In this document: positions 21,940 through 33,341 of the stretch, piece by piece
How the letters are laid out: every line of letters starts with the position of its first letter
Position numbering within the stretch: position 1 is the stretch's first letter
Assembly: GCF_017876095.1 (NCBI RefSeq)
Contig: NZ_JAGINM010000001.1
Location: forward strand, 248,001-312,000
Direction: 5' to 3'
Source: Azospirillum agricola
GTDB taxonomy: Bacteria; Pseudomonadota; Alphaproteobacteria; Azospirillales; Azospirillaceae
Length of the DNA: 64,000 nt
Made by a program: the position numbers and the translations under genes
The notes under the pieces: model-generated
Told to the model about the DNA's origin: nothing
Databases searched by the model: none
What the model saw: only the letters and a program-made list of their open reading frames with translations

Positions 21940-22011
21940 ATGGGAAGCGTCGTAGTCCAACCGAAGGAGACGCTTGCAGACGGTCAGAAATCCTTTGTCT
22001 GCCGCGGTTGA
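21940..22011 (+). CDS. possible 23-aa peptide in the short transcript
   Basis: ATG with GAAGG seven bases upstream; 23 codons to TGA, starting MGSVVVQPKETLADG and ending in VCRG. Too short to judge by composition. It is supported only by the ribosome site and by the terminator 67 nt downstream. Confidence 0.3.
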   Translation: MGSVVVQPKETLADGQKSFVCRG

Positions 22012-22077
22012 AGGGAGGGGAGAGCGTCGAAAATCGCCGGAATGGCTGAATTCGGAGCTTCCGCAGAAAAATTCAGA

Positions 22078-22114
22078 GACCGATCGACGCGTGTCGGTCG
22101 GTCTTTTCCTTTTT
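22078..22114 (+). terminator. intrinsic terminator of the short plus-strand transcript
   Basis: An 11-bp stem GACCGATCGAC-GCGT-GTCGGTCGGTC (one G-U pair) is followed directly by TTTTCCTTTTT on the plus strand. This is among the best intrinsic terminators in the window, yet no annotated plus-strand gene precedes it. Confidence 0.75.
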
Positions 22115-22425
22115 GAGCTGGTCATGCATCCTCCAATCTTGTTGGATGGATACACGAAGCACCAAGTCCCGCGCCAACACCCGAACGGCGATGCGGCCGG
22201 GATACAAGGGGTACTCTCGCCACTTGGAGGTTGCGACTAGCCTTTTGCCCAACTGGCAGGCGGAGAGGGCGGTCATTACGTACAGGTCGGGCCAAACAAT
22301 CCGCTTTTGAAATGGCGGTCCCGAAGCGTTGCGCATGGCATCGCCGGACCGCCGGGCTGGAGACCCCGGGCACGCACCCCGCGCGGCCGGCCGCCGACAG
22401 CAGCCAAGGAGGCATCGTTTCACCG
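22115..22425. other. promoter region of the ECF sigma gene, 311 bp
   Basis: This stretch is less GC-rich than its surroundings, holds a small palindrome TCCAA-TCTTG-TTGGA at 22132-22146 and should carry the promoter of the plus-strand sigma-factor gene. I see no convincing gene or consensus promoter in it. Confidence 0.45.
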
Positions 22426-23133
22426 ATGGCTAATCACGTCGCAACCACCCTGAGCCACCGGATGTCCGTTCCGGCGCCGCTGGAGCCGGCGGCGTTCGGA
22501 CCCGAACCGGCCGGCGGGGGGCCCCTGGACCACGCTCTGGATCACGGGGATGCCGAAGGCGACCATATGCTCGACGCCGATCCGGAAACCGGCGATGGCG
22601 AGTTCATTCCCGATCCCAACGCGCCGCCCGACCCGGAGGTGATCGCGCAGATCGAGGCCGAGATCCCGCGCCTGCGCCGCTTCGCCCGCGCGATGGTGCG
22701 CGACGCGACGCTGGCCGACGACCTGGTGCAGGAGTGCCTGGAGCGCGCCCTGTCGCGCCTGCATCTGTGGCGTCCGGGCAGCAACCTGCGCGCCTGGCTG
22801 TTCACCATCCTGCGCAACCTGCACATCAACGGGGTGCGCCGCCGCCAGCCGGTGGTGGACATCGACGCTGAGGCCCAGGCGGCCATCGGCGCCGCTCCCG
22901 GATCGCAGTTCGTCCGGCTGGAATTGCGCGACCTGCGCCGTGCCTTGGGCCTGCTGCCCAACGAGCAGCGCGAGGTCGTGCTGCTGATCGGGCTGGAGGG
23001 GATCTCCTACGGCGAGGCCGCCGACATACTGGGGATTTCCATCGGCACGGTGAAGTCGCGCCTGTCGCGCGGCCGTCGCGCCCTGCGCGCCCTGATGGAG
23101 GGGCGCAGCCCGTCCGACGACACCGACGCCTGA
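22426..23133 (+). CDS. ECF-type RNA polymerase sigma factor
   Basis: 235 residues. Region 2 (IPRLRRFARAMVRDATLADDLVQECLERAL...GSNLRAWLFTILRN) and region 4 (ALGLLPNEQREVVLLIGLEGISYGEAADILGISIGTVKSRLSRGRRAL) are clear and adjacent, as in group 4 sigma factors. It has an unusual acidic N-terminal extension of about 70 residues before region 2. Region 4 differs from the EcfG signature (SGFSYEEAAEICGCAVGTIKSR), so I do not call it EcfG. The start is the ATG following AAGGAGG, with a rather long 13-nt spacing. No anti-sigma gene is adjacent, so its control is unknown. Confidence 0.92.
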   Translation: MANHVATTLSHRMSVPAPLEPAAFGPEPAGGGPLDHALDHGDAEGDHMLDADPETGDGEFIPDPNAPPDPEVIAQIEAEIPRLRRFARAMVRDATLADDLVQECLERALSRLHLWRPGSNLRAWLFTILRNLHINGVRRRQPVVDIDAEAQAAIGAAPGSQFVRLELRDLRRALGLLPNEQREVVLLIGLEGISYGEAADILGISIGTVKSRLSRGRRALRALMEGRSPSDDTDA

Positions 23134-23142
23134 ACGTAAAAA

Positions 23143-23172
23143 GGGGGGCGTCCGGACATCCGGACGCCCCCC
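23143..23172. terminator. bidirectional terminator between the sigma gene and the DUF1328 gene
   Basis: A 14-bp perfect inverted repeat (GGGGGGCGTCCGGA / TCCGGACGCCCCCC) with 2 nt between arms. It is flanked by AAAAA on the left (U-tract for minus-strand transcripts) and CTTC on the right. It lies 9 bp after the sigma stop and before the stop of the convergent small gene. Confidence 0.8.
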
Positions 23173-23206
23173 TTCGCGCTCATGCGGACGCTGTGGCCGG
23201 GCCGGG

Positions 23207-23371
23207 CTAGCGGCGTCGGACCAGACCCATGATCAGGCTGGCCGCGAAGAGGACCAGGAACAGGAAGAACAGGATCTGCGCGATGCCGGACGAGGCCGAC
23301 GCGATCCCGCCGAAACCGAGCGCGCCGGCGACCAGCGCGACCACGAAGAAAACCAGTGCCCAATAGAGCAT
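23207..23371 (-). CDS. DUF1328 small membrane protein (YtjA family)
   Basis: 54 residues: [20 protein letters not shown], then [22 protein letters not shown] and a basic end GLVRRR. Two membrane helices flank the Gly/Ser-rich turn that defines this family. A GGAGGG site lies just before the ATG. A candidate EcfG-type promoter sits about 127 bp upstream, which fits the frequent presence of this family in general-stress regulons. Confidence 0.88.
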   Translation of the reverse strand: MLYWALVFFVVALVAGALGFGGIASASSGIAQILFFLFLVLFAASLIMGLVRRR

Positions 23372-23497
23372 CGTACCCTCCCTCGCCCGGCCTCGGATGA
23401 CGGCCGGCGCGCTCATGGATGTTGCTGGGACCGCCGCCGGCTCCGGCCCGTCCCCGGTGGGGGCGGAGCGGGTCGGCAAGCGGTTGTCAAGGATCAG

Positions 23498-23522
23498 AAC
23501 ACTGTGCGGAAGGGGAGGTTCC
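23498..23522 (-). promoter_or_regulatory. EcfG-type (general stress) promoter candidate for the DUF1328 gene
   Basis: On the minus strand GGAAC (23522-23518) is followed 17 bp later by GTT (23500-23498). This matches the alphaproteobacterial EcfG pattern GGAAC-N16/17-CGTT except for the C just before GTT, which is T here. It points at the DUF1328 gene. Confidence 0.55.
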
Positions 23523-23667
23523 ACCCGGACGGCGGACGGCGGGTCTTTTCGGTCCCGCGCCGCCCGATGGCAACAAAGCGGGGGCTTCGCCTGTTGGGAC
23601 TGTCTCGAGAATCGGGTCCGCGCCATGCCGGCCGGGCGCGGTTCCGCACGAACGGGAGAGGAAACTC

Positions 23668-24288
23668 ATGAACAGCAAGCTGTGTCTGGCGGTGATCGCC
23701 GCCACGCTGGCCGCCGCCCCGGCGGCGATGGCCCAGAGCGGAATGCCCAGCACGACGGGAATCACCCCGACCTACGACAGCAACGGCGCCCTGCGCGCGC
23801 CGACGCCGGACAGCACCGGCGCGTCGGGCCGCACCGACGCGCCCGCCGTGCGGAGCCTGTCGGAGAACGACCAGTGGCAGGGCCAAGCCAGCTCCCGTCC
23901 CAACCGGGGCATGAACCGTCAGGCGATGGACCAGGACACCATGCATCGCCGGGACACGGTGCAGCACCAGGACCGGATGCATCAGCGGGCCATGTCGGGC
24001 AGCACCGGCAACGAGGCGATGAACCGTGACGCCACCGGCTCGTCCAACCGGACGTCGATGCGCGGCACCACGATGAACAGCGAGATCTCGTCGCGTCGCG
24101 GGCGCGGCCAGAACGACCTGGAGCTGAGTCAGACCACCCTGTTGAACCAGTTCAGCGCGGCCGGCTACACCGTGGTGCGCGATTTCCGCAAGGACGGCGA
24201 CCGCTACGTCGCCCAGGCGCAGGACCGCGACGGCCGCTGGAGCAGCGTCGAGCTGGATCCGCGCGCCGGCACCGTGACGCCGCGCTAA
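23668..24288 (+). CDS. secreted Met/His-rich protein with PepSY-like C terminus
   Basis: 206 residues. A clear signal peptide (MNSKLCLAVIAATLAAAPAAMA) is followed by a low-complexity middle section (about 75-145) with many Met, His, Gln, Asn and Arg residues (for example QDTMHRRDTVQHQDRMHQRAM). The C-terminal 50 residues resemble a PepSY/BON-like fold (LNQFSAAGYTVVRDFRKDGDRY...VELDPRAGTV). The Met/His composition could bind metals, but no defined motif proves this. The stop codon overlaps the stop of the convergent YjbH-like gene. Confidence 0.75.
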   Translation: MNSKLCLAVIAATLAAAPAAMAQSGMPSTTGITPTYDSNGALRAPTPDSTGASGRTDAPAVRSLSENDQWQGQASSRPNRGMNRQAMDQDTMHRRDTVQHQDRMHQRAMSGSTGNEAMNRDATGSSNRTSMRGTTMNSEISSRRGRGQNDLELSQTTLLNQFSAAGYTVVRDFRKDGDRYVAQAQDRDGRWSSVELDPRAGTVTPR

Positions 24289-26357
24289 TCCAGCAGCGTC
24301 GACCATGTGCCGGCGAGACGGCCGAAGCCTCCCGGCACCCGCGTGTCGTAGAGGGGCAGGGGGTGGCGCAACCTCTGCCCCGCGTCGCGTCCGAGCGTGC
24401 GCACCGCCGTCTCGGCCGTGCCGCCGACCGGCAGCCAGCCCGAGGCGTTGAGCGGCACCGACAGCGCCATGCCCCAATCCATGCGGCCGCCGAAACGGCT
24501 CTGCCCGCCGTCCGGCCCCTCGGTCCAGGTCGCCTGGGCGGACAGGGCGACGCCGCCGGCGAAGCGCCGCATCACCTCGACCGTGCCGCCCCAATCGCCG
24601 CCCAGATAGCGGCCGAGCCGCAGCGCGGTCGTGGTGACGGCACCGGGGCTCTCCCAGTAGAGGCTGGCGTGGCCGGTCAGCCGGTCGCTGTCCGGCAGCA
24701 CGGCGAACAGCGCGGAGGGCCGCCGCTTCCACACGCGGTTGAGGTCGAGGCCGGCGGCCCAGCGGGCGGTGAGCGGCTGGTACAACGCCTCGGCCCCGAC
24801 ACCGGCGAACATCTCCTCCGGATAGCCGGCCGTGACACGGGTGGTCAGCCCGTCCGCCGGGCGCGCCAGCCAGGAGGCGTGCAGATGCCCGACCGACACC
24901 GGGTGCAGGGTGTAGCGCGGCAGGTCGCTGCGCACCGGCTCGGCGACGGGCAGGGCGTTGGTGTCGAGCAGGGCCAACTGGTCGCCGGTGTTGATCCGCA
25001 GAGCGCCACCCAGCACCCAGCCGCGCGCCGGCTCGCCGCTCAGCAGCAGGTCGGTGTGGGTGCGGACGGCGAGCGGCGTGCCCAGTTCGGCGAGGTCGAA
25101 CTCCGCCGCGACCCGCGTGCCGAAATCCAGTCGGGGGCGCCAGGAGGGGGGCGGCCCGCCGGTGGGGGCCAGGCTGGCCGTCCGCCACAGCTCGTCGACG
25201 CTGCCCCGGTGGCTGGCGGCGCGCTCCAGGTCGCGGCGCAGCAGAGTGAGCGACGCGCCGTCCAGTCCGGCGGCGCCGGTGACGACCCGCAGCCGCTCGG
25301 CGTTTGGCGGCGCCAGATCGGCCAGCAGGCGTGCGGCCTGCCCGGCCTCACGCGCCAGCGGCAGCGTGGAGCGCCCGGCCGGGTCGAGCCACAGCGTCGC
25401 CGTCCCGTCGCCGATTTGGGCGGCGCGGGCGGGCAGGCCGTGGGCGCGGGCGACGGTGACGATCCCGTCGGCCGGCAATGCCGTCTCGGGCGACGGGCGC
25501 GGGCCGACCGGCGGGGGAGGCCGCCCGTCGCGGTCGACCTGCTCTGCGGGATCGAAACGCAGGGAGAGCCGCAGCATGGCGCGCCGCCCCTGTTCGAAGC
25601 CGGCGCCGAGATCGATCCAGGAGAAGGGGCGGTAGGCGAGCCCGACATTGTAGCGGCTGCCGGCCGTGAAACCCGGCTGGTCCTGGCGTTGCCCGCGCAG
25701 CGTGTCGCCGGTCGTCTCGATCTTCAGGCTGAGGTCGGGAATCGGCGTGTGCCATTCGACGCCGCCGAACAGGGCGACGCGCTCCCCGGTGAACCACGCG
25801 CGCGGCCCCCGCACGGACGGCCACCAGGAGGGATCGCGGTCGCGCCGGAAACGCCCGCCCAGAAAGCGCAGCGGGTTGCGGAAATGTCCGGCCTCGCCCA
25901 GCGTTCCCCAGCCGAGCCCGAGAGACAGGTCCAGATCCCACCAGCGCCGCGACAGCGCGATGTACTCGCCGGCAAAGCGGCCCTTGCCCGGCAGGTCGAA
26001 TCCCGATCCGGTGACGTCGCGCCCGCCGACGACCAGCGCCGGTCCGTTCCCGTCCTCGGCGCGCAGCCGCAGCTTGAGGTCGAGGCCGGGTTCGGTGAGG
26101 CCGAAGTAACCGGGATAGACGCTGTTGCGCGCGGTGATCTCCAGCCAGGGCAGCGCCTGGACGGTGATGGCGGCATGGCGGTGCAGGTCTCCCAACCCGG
26201 TCAGCCCGCCGCTCATCGTTCCGTCGGGGGCCATGCGGGCGGTCGGCGTCTGCAACAGACCGACGCCGCCCCAATCCGACAGGCTTGTGGCCGGTTCATC
26301 CGCGTGGGCGGCCGTAACGGACAGCAGGAGAATAGCGGCGGCGAGGATGGCGTTCAC
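24285..26357 (-). CDS. YjbH-like outer-membrane protein (exopolysaccharide-linked)
   Basis: 690 residues with a signal peptide (MNAILAAAILLLSVTAAHA). The N-terminal WGGVGLLQTPTARMAPDG segment and the following beta-rich GYFGLTEPGLDLKLRLRAE region are characteristic of the YjbH family (DUF940), predicted outer-membrane beta-barrel lipoprotein-like factors of group 4 capsule/EPS loci. The second half (WRPRLDFGTRVAAEFDL..., ending RLAGTWSTLLD) also matches barrel strands. No EPS biosynthesis genes are adjacent, so it is a stand-alone copy. The 3' ends of this gene and its convergent neighbour overlap by 4 bp. Confidence 0.8.
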   Translation of the reverse strand: MNAILAAAILLLSVTAAHADEPATSLSDWGGVGLLQTPTARMAPDGTMSGGLTGLGDLHRHAAITVQALPWLEITARNSVYPGYFGLTEPGLDLKLRLRAEDGNGPALVVGGRDVTGSGFDLPGKGRFAGEYIALSRRWWDLDLSLGLGWGTLGEAGHFRNPLRFLGGRFRRDRDPSWWPSVRGPRAWFTGERVALFGGVEWHTPIPDLSLKIETTGDTLRGQRQDQPGFTAGSRYNVGLAYRPFSWIDLGAGFEQGRRAMLRLSLRFDPAEQVDRDGRPPPPVGPRPSPETALPADGIVTVARAHGLPARAAQIGDGTATLWLDPAGRSTLPLAREAGQAARLLADLAPPNAERLRVVTGAAGLDGASLTLLRRDLERAASHRGSVDELWRTASLAPTGGPPPSWRPRLDFGTRVAAEFDLAELGTPLAVRTHTDLLLSGEPARGWVLGGALRINTGDQLALLDTNALPVAEPVRSDLPRYTLHPVSVGHLHASWLARPADGLTTRVTAGYPEEMFAGVGAEALYQPLTARWAAGLDLNRVWKRRPSALFAVLPDSDRLTGHASLYWESPGAVTTTALRLGRYLGGDWGGTVEVMRRFAGGVALSAQATWTEGPDGGQSRFGGRMDWGMALSVPLNASGWLPVGGTAETAVRTLGRDAGQRLRHPLPLYDTRVPGGFGRLAGTWSTLLD

Positions 26358-26431
26358 GCAATGGTACGCAGAGGATCGGGAAAATCGCCGATCCTTCGCG
26401 CATCATGCGAATGAATGCAATTTAAAAAGGG

Positions 26432-26956
26432 TCAGAGCGCTTCGGTTCTGCAATTCAAGGAAAGCGCCTCGGCGGTGTTGGCGACGGCGGCGAGGCAGGT
26501 GTCGACGCGCTCCGGAGGTATGGAGACGGAAAAGCGCAGGCTGTAGCGCTCGCCGGCCCGGTCGGGCAGGGTCTGGGCGTCGAGCCGGACGATGTTCGCT
26601 TCGAATTGGGTGAAGATCTCCGACAGGCGGGCGACCAGACCGGGCTGATCGCCGCCCGACACCTCGACCCGGTGGGTGACGAACGCCTGCGGGCCGGGAA
26701 CCGGGTCGAAGTCGAAGGGCGTCACCTTCACCTGGGCGCCGGCCAGTTCGGGCTGTGCGCTCAGGCTGGCCTCGACCTCCTCGACCGTCACCGTGTCGGG
26801 CAACTCGCAGACGGCGGAGAACTCGGCCCCGGTGCCGAGCGAGGCGAAGGTCGCGTCGCGCAGGTTGATCCCCAGTTCGAACAGATGCCCGGTGATCCCG
26901 GAGACCAGCCCGACCCGGTCGGGACAGAAGGTCGATACCAGCGCCAAAGCGGCCAC
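26432..26956 (-). CDS. double ACT-domain protein, GcvR-like
   Basis: 174 residues with two ACT domains in tandem: LALVSTFCPDRVGLVSGITGHLFELGINL at about 3-35 and THRVEVSGGDQPGLVARLSEIFTQFEANIVRL at about 90-125. ACT domains bind amino acids; this two-ACT layout is that of glycine-cleavage repressor-type proteins (GcvR). No DNA-binding domain is present. The start is a GTG preceded by GAGGGAG; the frame has no better start. Confidence 0.82.
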   Translation of the reverse strand: MAALALVSTFCPDRVGLVSGITGHLFELGINLRDATFASLGTGAEFSAVCELPDTVTVEEVEASLSAQPELAGAQVKVTPFDFDPVPGPQAFVTHRVEVSGGDQPGLVARLSEIFTQFEANIVRLDAQTLPDRAGERYSLRFSVSIPPERVDTCLAAVANTAEALSLNCRTEAL

Positions 26957-27024
26957 GTCACGTCTCCCTCTTCGTCTTGGGTCCTGTGCCGCCATCGTTG
27001 TTGTGGGCGGCTTGCGTGTGGAAT

Positions 27025-27113
27025 GACACGGATGAACACGGATATCCACGGATGAACACGGATTTCGCCGTCATCCGTGCGCGGGCGGGGCCCGCATCTT
27101 GTTCATCCGTGTC
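27025..27113. repeat. CACGGATGAACACGGAT direct repeats closed by an inverted copy
   Basis: CACGGATGAACACGGAT occurs at 27027-27043 and again at 27047-27063 (20-bp period). The 13-mer GACACGGATGAAC at 27025-27037 is matched by its exact reverse complement at 27101-27113, and a partial reverse copy (TCATCCGTG) lies at 27071. The cluster fills the space between tldD and the ACT-domain gene and looks like a dispersed intergenic repeat. Confidence 0.75.
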
Positions 27114-27141
27114 CAAAAGCCCTTTCGGATCCAGCCGGCGG

Positions 27142-28575
<1,434 letters not shown>

Positions 28576-28750
28576 GGACACTCCGGGGGCTCGATCGATC
28601 GTATAAGGCGGACGGCCGCCGGCGCTCTCGCGCCGCTGCGGGCGATGTGCTCTAAGAAGAGAGTCATAGTGTGGCGTCGCGGGCGCCGTCCGGCAAGGCT
28701 TGGCGACCATGCGGGGCGGGCGGGGCGGAAAAAGAAAGGGCAGGGGGACC

Positions 28751-30124
28751 ATGGCCGAGCGTGAGACAACCATAATGACCGCGACACCGCCCCGCGAGCC
28801 CGCCGCCGCCGGCGGTCGGCCGCTGAGGGACCACGCGCTGCGCCTGACGCTGACCAACGAGGTCCACGCCCGCCCGCCGGAGTCGCTGAGCGCGCCGGTC
28901 CGCGCCACCATGCTGGCCATGCTGTCGGGAGAGGGGGCGGGAGAGACCGACCGCCGCCATCTGGAGGCGCTGTGCGACTGGGCCGGAGTCGCCCGCCCGC
29001 CGCAGGGCGCCACCCACCACAGCGCCTCCTTCGGCAGCTTCCGGCTGAAGTGGGAGCGCCACACCGAATTCTCGACCTGGACCGTCTTCCGGCCGAGCGC
29101 CAGGCCGGGCGGCGCGCTGGCCGGCATGTTGGTCGATCCCTTCGTCGAGCCGGCGGTCAACGCGGTGCCGCGCGAGTGGCTGCACGGGCTGCCGGGCGAG
29201 CTGATGGTCGGCATCCACGTCGCCGTGCTCGACGCCGACACGCCGGAGCCCTCGGCCAACATGATGGCGGCGATGTTCGGATCGGAGAGCTATGTCGGCT
29301 CGCGGATCGCCGGGCGGTCCGCCACCGCCTGGACCGACTTCCGCATCCATGGCGACGGCTTCTCGCGCATGCTGGTGGCCGACCATTCGATGACGCCGCG
29401 CCAGACCGGCCGCGTCGTCCAGCGCCTGCTGGAGATCGAGACCTACCGGGTGATGGCGCTGCTGGCCCTGCCGGTGGCGCGCGGGGTGCTGCCGCGCATC
29501 AACCCGATCGAATCGGATCTGGCCGAGCTGACCACGCGGGTCGCCACGCTGCGCGGTTTGCAGGACGAGCGCGACCTGCTCGACCGGCTGACCCTGCTGG
29601 CGGCGCAGACCGAGCAGATCGCCGCCGAGACCAGCTACCGATTCGGCGCCGCGCGGGCCTACCACGAGCTGGTCGAGAAGCGAATCGAGGAGCTGCGCGA
29701 GATCCGCATCGAGGGCATCCAGACGGTGCGCGAGTTCATGGACCGCCGCCTGACCCCGGCGATCCGCACCTGCGAGGCGGTCGAGCAGCGGCTGACCTCG
29801 CTGTCGCAGCGGGTGGCGCGCACCAGCAACCTGCTGCGCACCCGCGTCGAGATCGCGGTGGAGGGGCAGAACGCCGAGCTGCTCCAGTCGATGGACCGGC
29901 GGGCGCAGTTGCAGCTCCGGTTGCAGGAGACGGTCGAGGGGCTGTCGGTGGTGGCGATCAGCTATTATCTGGTCGGCATCGTCGGTTACGCGGCGAAGGG
30001 GTTGAAAGGATTTGGGCTGAAGGTCGATCCCGACATGCTGGTCGGGTTGATGATTCCGGTGGTCATCCTCTTCGTCTGGTCCGGCGTGCGGCGAATCCGC
30101 AAGGTCATCACCGGCGAGCATTGA
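28751..30124 (+). CDS. DUF3422 family membrane protein
   Basis: 457 residues. The opening LRDHALRLTLTNEVHARPPE and the segment HHSASFGSFRLKWERHTEFSTWTVF are characteristic of DUF3422. A long helical region at about 290-390 (RIEELREIRIEGIQTVREFMDRRLTPAIRTCE...) is followed by two C-terminal membrane helices (SVVAISYYLVGIVGYAAKGL and MLVGLMIPVVILFVWSG). The layout resembles metal-ion transporter-like or RmuC-like scaffolds, but the function is not known. An AGGGGGA site precedes the ATG; a terminator follows. Confidence 0.88.
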   Translation: MAERETTIMTATPPREPAAAGGRPLRDHALRLTLTNEVHARPPESLSAPVRATMLAMLSGEGAGETDRRHLEALCDWAGVARPPQGATHHSASFGSFRLKWERHTEFSTWTVFRPSARPGGALAGMLVDPFVEPAVNAVPREWLHGLPGELMVGIHVAVLDADTPEPSANMMAAMFGSESYVGSRIAGRSATAWTDFRIHGDGFSRMLVADHSMTPRQTGRVVQRLLEIETYRVMALLALPVARGVLPRINPIESDLAELTTRVATLRGLQDERDLLDRLTLLAAQTEQIAAETSYRFGAARAYHELVEKRIEELREIRIEGIQTVREFMDRRLTPAIRTCEAVEQRLTSLSQRVARTSNLLRTRVEIAVEGQNAELLQSMDRRAQLQLRLQETVEGLSVVAISYYLVGIVGYAAKGLKGFGLKVDPDMLVGLMIPVVILFVWSGVRRIRKVITGEH

Positions 30125-30654
30125 GGGGCGTTCCGCTCCGTTCCGAGTTCCAGGTCCGACTTCCGGTGCCTGAAGGCCCTCTCCCGGAGCGGGAGAGGGC
30201 ATTTTCCCGAAGGCGAGTCTCGCCTCGAATCATCCGGCTTGCCGTCCGCAACAAACGATTCCCCGCCGGGGTCCTTCCGAAAACTCCCGCGCCATCCCAC
30301 GGAATGGAAAAAATTCGCTGCGCCAACGGACTGCGGCGGAATGCCGCATGGTTTAACCCCTTCTCAAGCTCAACCTTTGTTCCCATGCGCAACCGAAAAC
30401 CGAGGGTGATCCATGCTCGCAGCCGGTCAGAGGAATCGCTTGTAACCCAGTGTGATGAGGGGATAAGCTCCGGCCGCGGGGATATGTCGCGGCTATAATG
30501 GCGCGAACCCTGCATAGTCCGGTTTTTGCTGACAAGCCCAACCGTTGAGTTCGCCAACGATGCGGAGCTTCGGACAAATATGGGAGGCGGCGGCACCGGC
30601 GGGAAGAGACGACCGCGGCCTATGACGAACGTCGCGGCAAAGAGAGGGGTGGGG
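30125..30654. other. intergenic region before the cytochrome oxidase operon, 530 bp
   Basis: It contains the terminator of the DUF3422 gene (30176-30206) and, further right, a TATAAT hexamer at 30494-30499 that is a candidate -10 element for the cox operon although no good -35 is visible. Open frames in it lack ribosome sites and family resemblance. An in-frame ATG at 30622 is an alternative coxB start. Confidence 0.45.
30176..30206 (+). terminator. intrinsic terminator after the DUF3422 gene
   Basis: A perfect 10-bp stem GCCCTCTCCC / GGGAGAGGGC with a 5-nt loop, followed by ATTTTCC, 52 bp after the stop codon. Confidence 0.75.
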
Positions 30655-31518
30655 ATGAAAAGGCAGAGCCTGTGGGCCGCCGGGCTGACGGCGGTCGTGA
30701 CAATGCTGGGCGCCGGCGGGTCGGCGCTCGCGAACGAGCCGCACCCATGGCAGTTCGGCCTCCAGGAGCCGGCGTCGCCCGTCAAGCACCTGATGGATTC
30801 GTTCCACAGCCTGCTGACCGTCATCATCACGCTGATCGTGATCTTCGTCGCGGCGTTGCTGGCCTATTGCGTCGTGCGCTTCAACGCCAAGGCCAACCCG
30901 GTCCCGTCCAAGACCTCGCACCACACGCTGCTCGAGGTGGCCTGGACCGTGCTGCCGGTGATCATCCTGATCGTGGTCGCCGTGCCGTCCTTCAAGCTGC
31001 TCTATGTGGCGGAGCGCGTGCCCGAGGCCGACATGACCATCAAGGTCACCGGCCGCCAATGGTATTGGGATTACGAATACCCCGACCACGGCAACATCGC
31101 CTTCTCCAGCTACATGATCCAGGACGCCGACCTGAAGCCCGGCCAGCGCCGCCTGCTGGAGGTCGACAACCGCGTCGTGGTTCCGGTCAATTCCACCGTC
31201 CGCCTGCTGGTCACCGCCGGCGACGTCATCCATTCCTGGGCCATCCCCTCCTTCGGCGTGAAGAAGGACGGCGTGCCCGGCCGCATCAACGAGACCTGGT
31301 TCAAGGCCGAGCGCGAGGGCGTCTATTACGGCCAGTGCTCGGAGATCTGCGGCACGAACCACGGCTACATGCCGATCGCGGTCGAGGTGGTGTCGAAGGA
31401 GAATTTCGACGCCTGGGTCGCCAAGACCAAGACCGCGATGGGAACCGGCAGCCGCGACGTGGCCCAGTTGCCGGCGGCTTCCACGGCGACCTCGCCGGCG
31501 GCCGCCTCGGTCGAGTGA
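30655..31518 (+). CDS. coxB: cytochrome c oxidase subunit II
   Basis: 287-residue membrane-anchored electron-entry subunit of the aa3-type oxidase. It has a signal peptide (ending GGSALA), two membrane helices (about 48-72 and 95-117) and a periplasmic cupredoxin domain with the complete CuA site: His193 (HSWAIPS), Cys228, Glu230, Cys232, His236 and Met239 in QCSEICGTNHGYM. The aromatic patch GRQWYWDYEYPD for cytochrome c electron entry is intact. First gene of the operon; the ATG follows a GAGGGGTGGGG site. Confidence 0.97.
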   Translation: MKRQSLWAAGLTAVVTMLGAGGSALANEPHPWQFGLQEPASPVKHLMDSFHSLLTVIITLIVIFVAALLAYCVVRFNAKANPVPSKTSHHTLLEVAWTVLPVIILIVVAVPSFKLLYVAERVPEADMTIKVTGRQWYWDYEYPDHGNIAFSSYMIQDADLKPGQRRLLEVDNRVVVPVNSTVRLLVTAGDVIHSWAIPSFGVKKDGVPGRINETWFKAEREGVYYGQCSEICGTNHGYMPIAVEVVSKENFDAWVAKTKTAMGTGSRDVAQLPAASTATSPAAASVE

Positions 31519-33261
<1,743 letters not shown>

Positions 33262-33341
33262 GTGCATGAGACGCCAGGACCGGGCGGTCCCCAGTCGGCG
33301 GCCCGGTCCCAGCCAAGGATAGGAAGCGGAGGTGGACGACG

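Larger units (their letters stand above)
21907..22114 (+). other. candidate short transcription unit (TATAGT -10 to terminator)
   Basis: Between the divergent transglycosylase and sigma-factor genes the plus strand has a TATAGT hexamer (21907-21912), a ribosome site (GAAGG), a 23-codon frame (21940-22011) and a strong intrinsic terminator (22078-22114). This looks like a self-contained transcript of roughly 190 nt: either a tiny mRNA or a small RNA. No good -35 element is visible. Confidence 0.4.

Noticed and set aside
22231..22425. 65-codon upstream extension of the ECF sigma gene
   Set aside because: No family resemblance, and the ATG at 22426 has an AAGGAGG site upstream.
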